Part shown: positions 63,163 to 64,000 of the stretch, one piece after another
How positions within the stretch are numbered: the first letter of the stretch is position 1
Layout: the number at the start of each line of letters is the position of its first letter
Assembly: GCA_965222215.1 (NCBI GenBank)
Contig: OZ244931.1
Location: 3,100,001-3,164,000 of the forward strand
Direction: 5' to 3'
From: JABJAG01 sp965222215
Lineage (GTDB): Bacteria > Pseudomonadota > Alphaproteobacteria > UBA6615
Length of the DNA: 64,000 bases
Program-made: the position numbers and the translations under genes
The notes under the pieces: model-generated
Databases searched by the model: none
What the model was told of the DNA's origin: nothing
Seen by the model: the letters and a program-made list of their open reading frames with translations, nothing else

Positions 63163-63999
63163 CTACTTCTGCGCTGCGGCGGTCGCAAACTCATTGTCGA
63201 CCACGTCCGACAGTTTCGGTACTTTGGGAATGAGGCCGTTTGCGACGAACCAATCCTGCTGCGCCTGCAATCCGTTGGGCCCGTCGATGTCCACCAGAAC
63301 ATCTTCGCGGCCGATGCCGAGGGCGACGCGCTCGTACATGCCCTCCGACTTGAGCGGTAAATACTTCTGATAAATCGCCGCGATCTCCTTGCGGCCCCCA
63401 GGTTTTTTAAGGGTCTCGCGGAGAATGTCATTGGCCTCGGCATAGGCGTCCATGAATCGTAAGCCAAGTTCGCGGTCTTCCTTGAGCAGCCGGTCGCCAT
63501 ACATGATAATGCCCAAGTTCATGTTCGGCATGATTTCCGACATGTTAACCAAACGTTTGGCGAACCCTTGGCCTTCCGCGATCGTGATGAACGGATCGAC
63601 GAAGGCGGCGAGATCGATCGAACCGCCCTTGAAGGCCGCCAGCATGTCCGGATAGGACATCGTGACAAGTTTGACGTCCTTATCGGTCAGACCGGCGGTT
63701 TCCATGAACTTGCCGGCGAACAGATGCGTCGCCTGACCACGGGCGGTTATGCCGAACCGCATACCCTTCGCGTCCGCCGCGGTCTTAATCTTGCCGCTTT
63801 CGATCAGATCCTTGCGCACAACGATGGCGTTGAGCCCATGGCCGGGAACAAGAACAATATAGTCGGCGACGATTTTGGCGTTTATGCCTGCCGCCATGGC
63901 GTTGTAGAGCGAGGCGCCCGCCGCGGTTGCGCCGACGTCGAGTTGCCCGGTCGATAGCGAGGGCACGACTTCCGCACCGGAGCGGAAAGTTACCGTTTC
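63163..63999 (-). CDS. ABC substrate-binding protein (SsuA/NMT1-like), 5' end outside window
   Basis: The frame is open to the right edge, so the signal peptide and N-terminus are missing; about 278 residues remain. GQLDVGATAAGASLYNAMAAG, LVTMSYPDMLAAFKGGSIDLAAFVDPF and VDPFITIAEGQGFA are typical of NMT1/SsuA proteins that bind sulfonates, nitrate, thiamine precursors or aromatic acids. First gene of the ABC operon; ligand unknown. Confidence 0.9.
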   Translation of the reverse strand, partial: ETVTFRSGAEVVPSLSTGQLDVGATAAGASLYNAMAAGINAKIVADYIVLVPGHGLNAIVVRKDLIESGKIKTAADAKGMRFGITARGQATHLFAGKFMETAGLTDKDVKLVTMSYPDMLAAFKGGSIDLAAFVDPFITIAEGQGFAKRLVNMSEIMPNMNLGIIMYGDRLLKEDRELGLRFMDAYAEANDILRETLKKPGGRKEIAAIYQKYLPLKSEGMYERVALGIGREDVLVDIDGPNGLQAQQDWFVANGLIPKVPKLSDVVDNEFATAAAQK

Positions 64000-64000
64000 C

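Overview
The window is GC-rich, tightly packed chromosomal DNA. It most likely comes from an alphaproteobacterium of the Rhodospirillales type. This rests on gene order (zapE, mdh, sucCD, sucA-sucB-lpdA; rplU-rpmA-obgE-proB-proA-nadD-rsfS-rlmH; atpHAGDC without the Fo genes) and on alpha-type families such as MucR-free, ATGA-coupled operons. The taxonomic call is an inference from synteny; no rRNA gene is present.

Layout. 1-3.75 kb is a mixed metabolic stretch: the end of a PaiB-like flavin protein, a small membrane protein, a phytanoyl-CoA/ectoine hydroxylase-like dioxygenase, a carboxymuconolactone decarboxylase-like protein and an SAF-domain dehydrogenase. 3.8-15.5 kb holds zapE, an ABC-exporter membrane domain without an ATPase, and a nearly complete second half of the TCA cycle: malate dehydrogenase, succinyl-CoA synthetase, and 2-oxoglutarate dehydrogenase E1, E2 and E3. 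15.5-21.8 kb carries a CHASE4 sensor kinase with a single-domain response regulator, an FkbM methyltransferase, an AT-rich zinc-ribbon/TIR-like gene fused translationally to xerC, a DUF484 gene and a fructose-6-phosphate aldolase/transaldolase. 21.9-29.3 kb is priA followed by the F1 ATP synthase operon.

29.3-42.3 kb: a ferritin-like gene with its own promoter faces a long leftward housekeeping block. Read 5' to 3' on the minus strand the block is rplU, rpmA, terminator, obgE, proB, an EamA transporter, proA, an inverted-repeat element, nadD, rsfS, rlmH, gpmA, envC, ctpA, a divergent polysaccharide deacetylase, rppH. It covers ribosome assembly, proline synthesis, NAD synthesis and cell-wall remodelling.

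42.7-64 kb is accessory. It starts at a tRNA-Ser(CGA) gene, beside which lies a large serine recombinase plus DUF2924 gene and a decayed IS3-family element. Beyond it are a hydratase, a MarR-controlled HlyD/MFS efflux pair, two hotdog thioesterases, an IS1380 transposase fragment, a GMC oxidoreductase and a cyclase-family hydrolase bracketed by a 37-bp direct repeat. The region ends with a leftward gene set: an SsuABC-type ABC importer (substrate-binding protein cut by the window edge), an AhpD-like protein, a dihydrodipicolinate-synthase-like lyase, a GST, an isopenicillin-N-synthase-like dioxygenase, a luciferase-like monooxygenase and an esterase. Together these look like an uptake and degradation pathway for an unidentified small organic compound.

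The best candidates for something undescribed are the xerC-coupled zinc-ribbon/TIR-like gene (18.4-19.3 kb), the unassigned catabolic cluster (55.4-64 kb), the ATPase-less ABC exporter domain beside mdh, and several compact promoter/hairpin or promoter/palindrome arrangements (rplU, mdh, the ferritin-like gene, marR, the hydratase gene).
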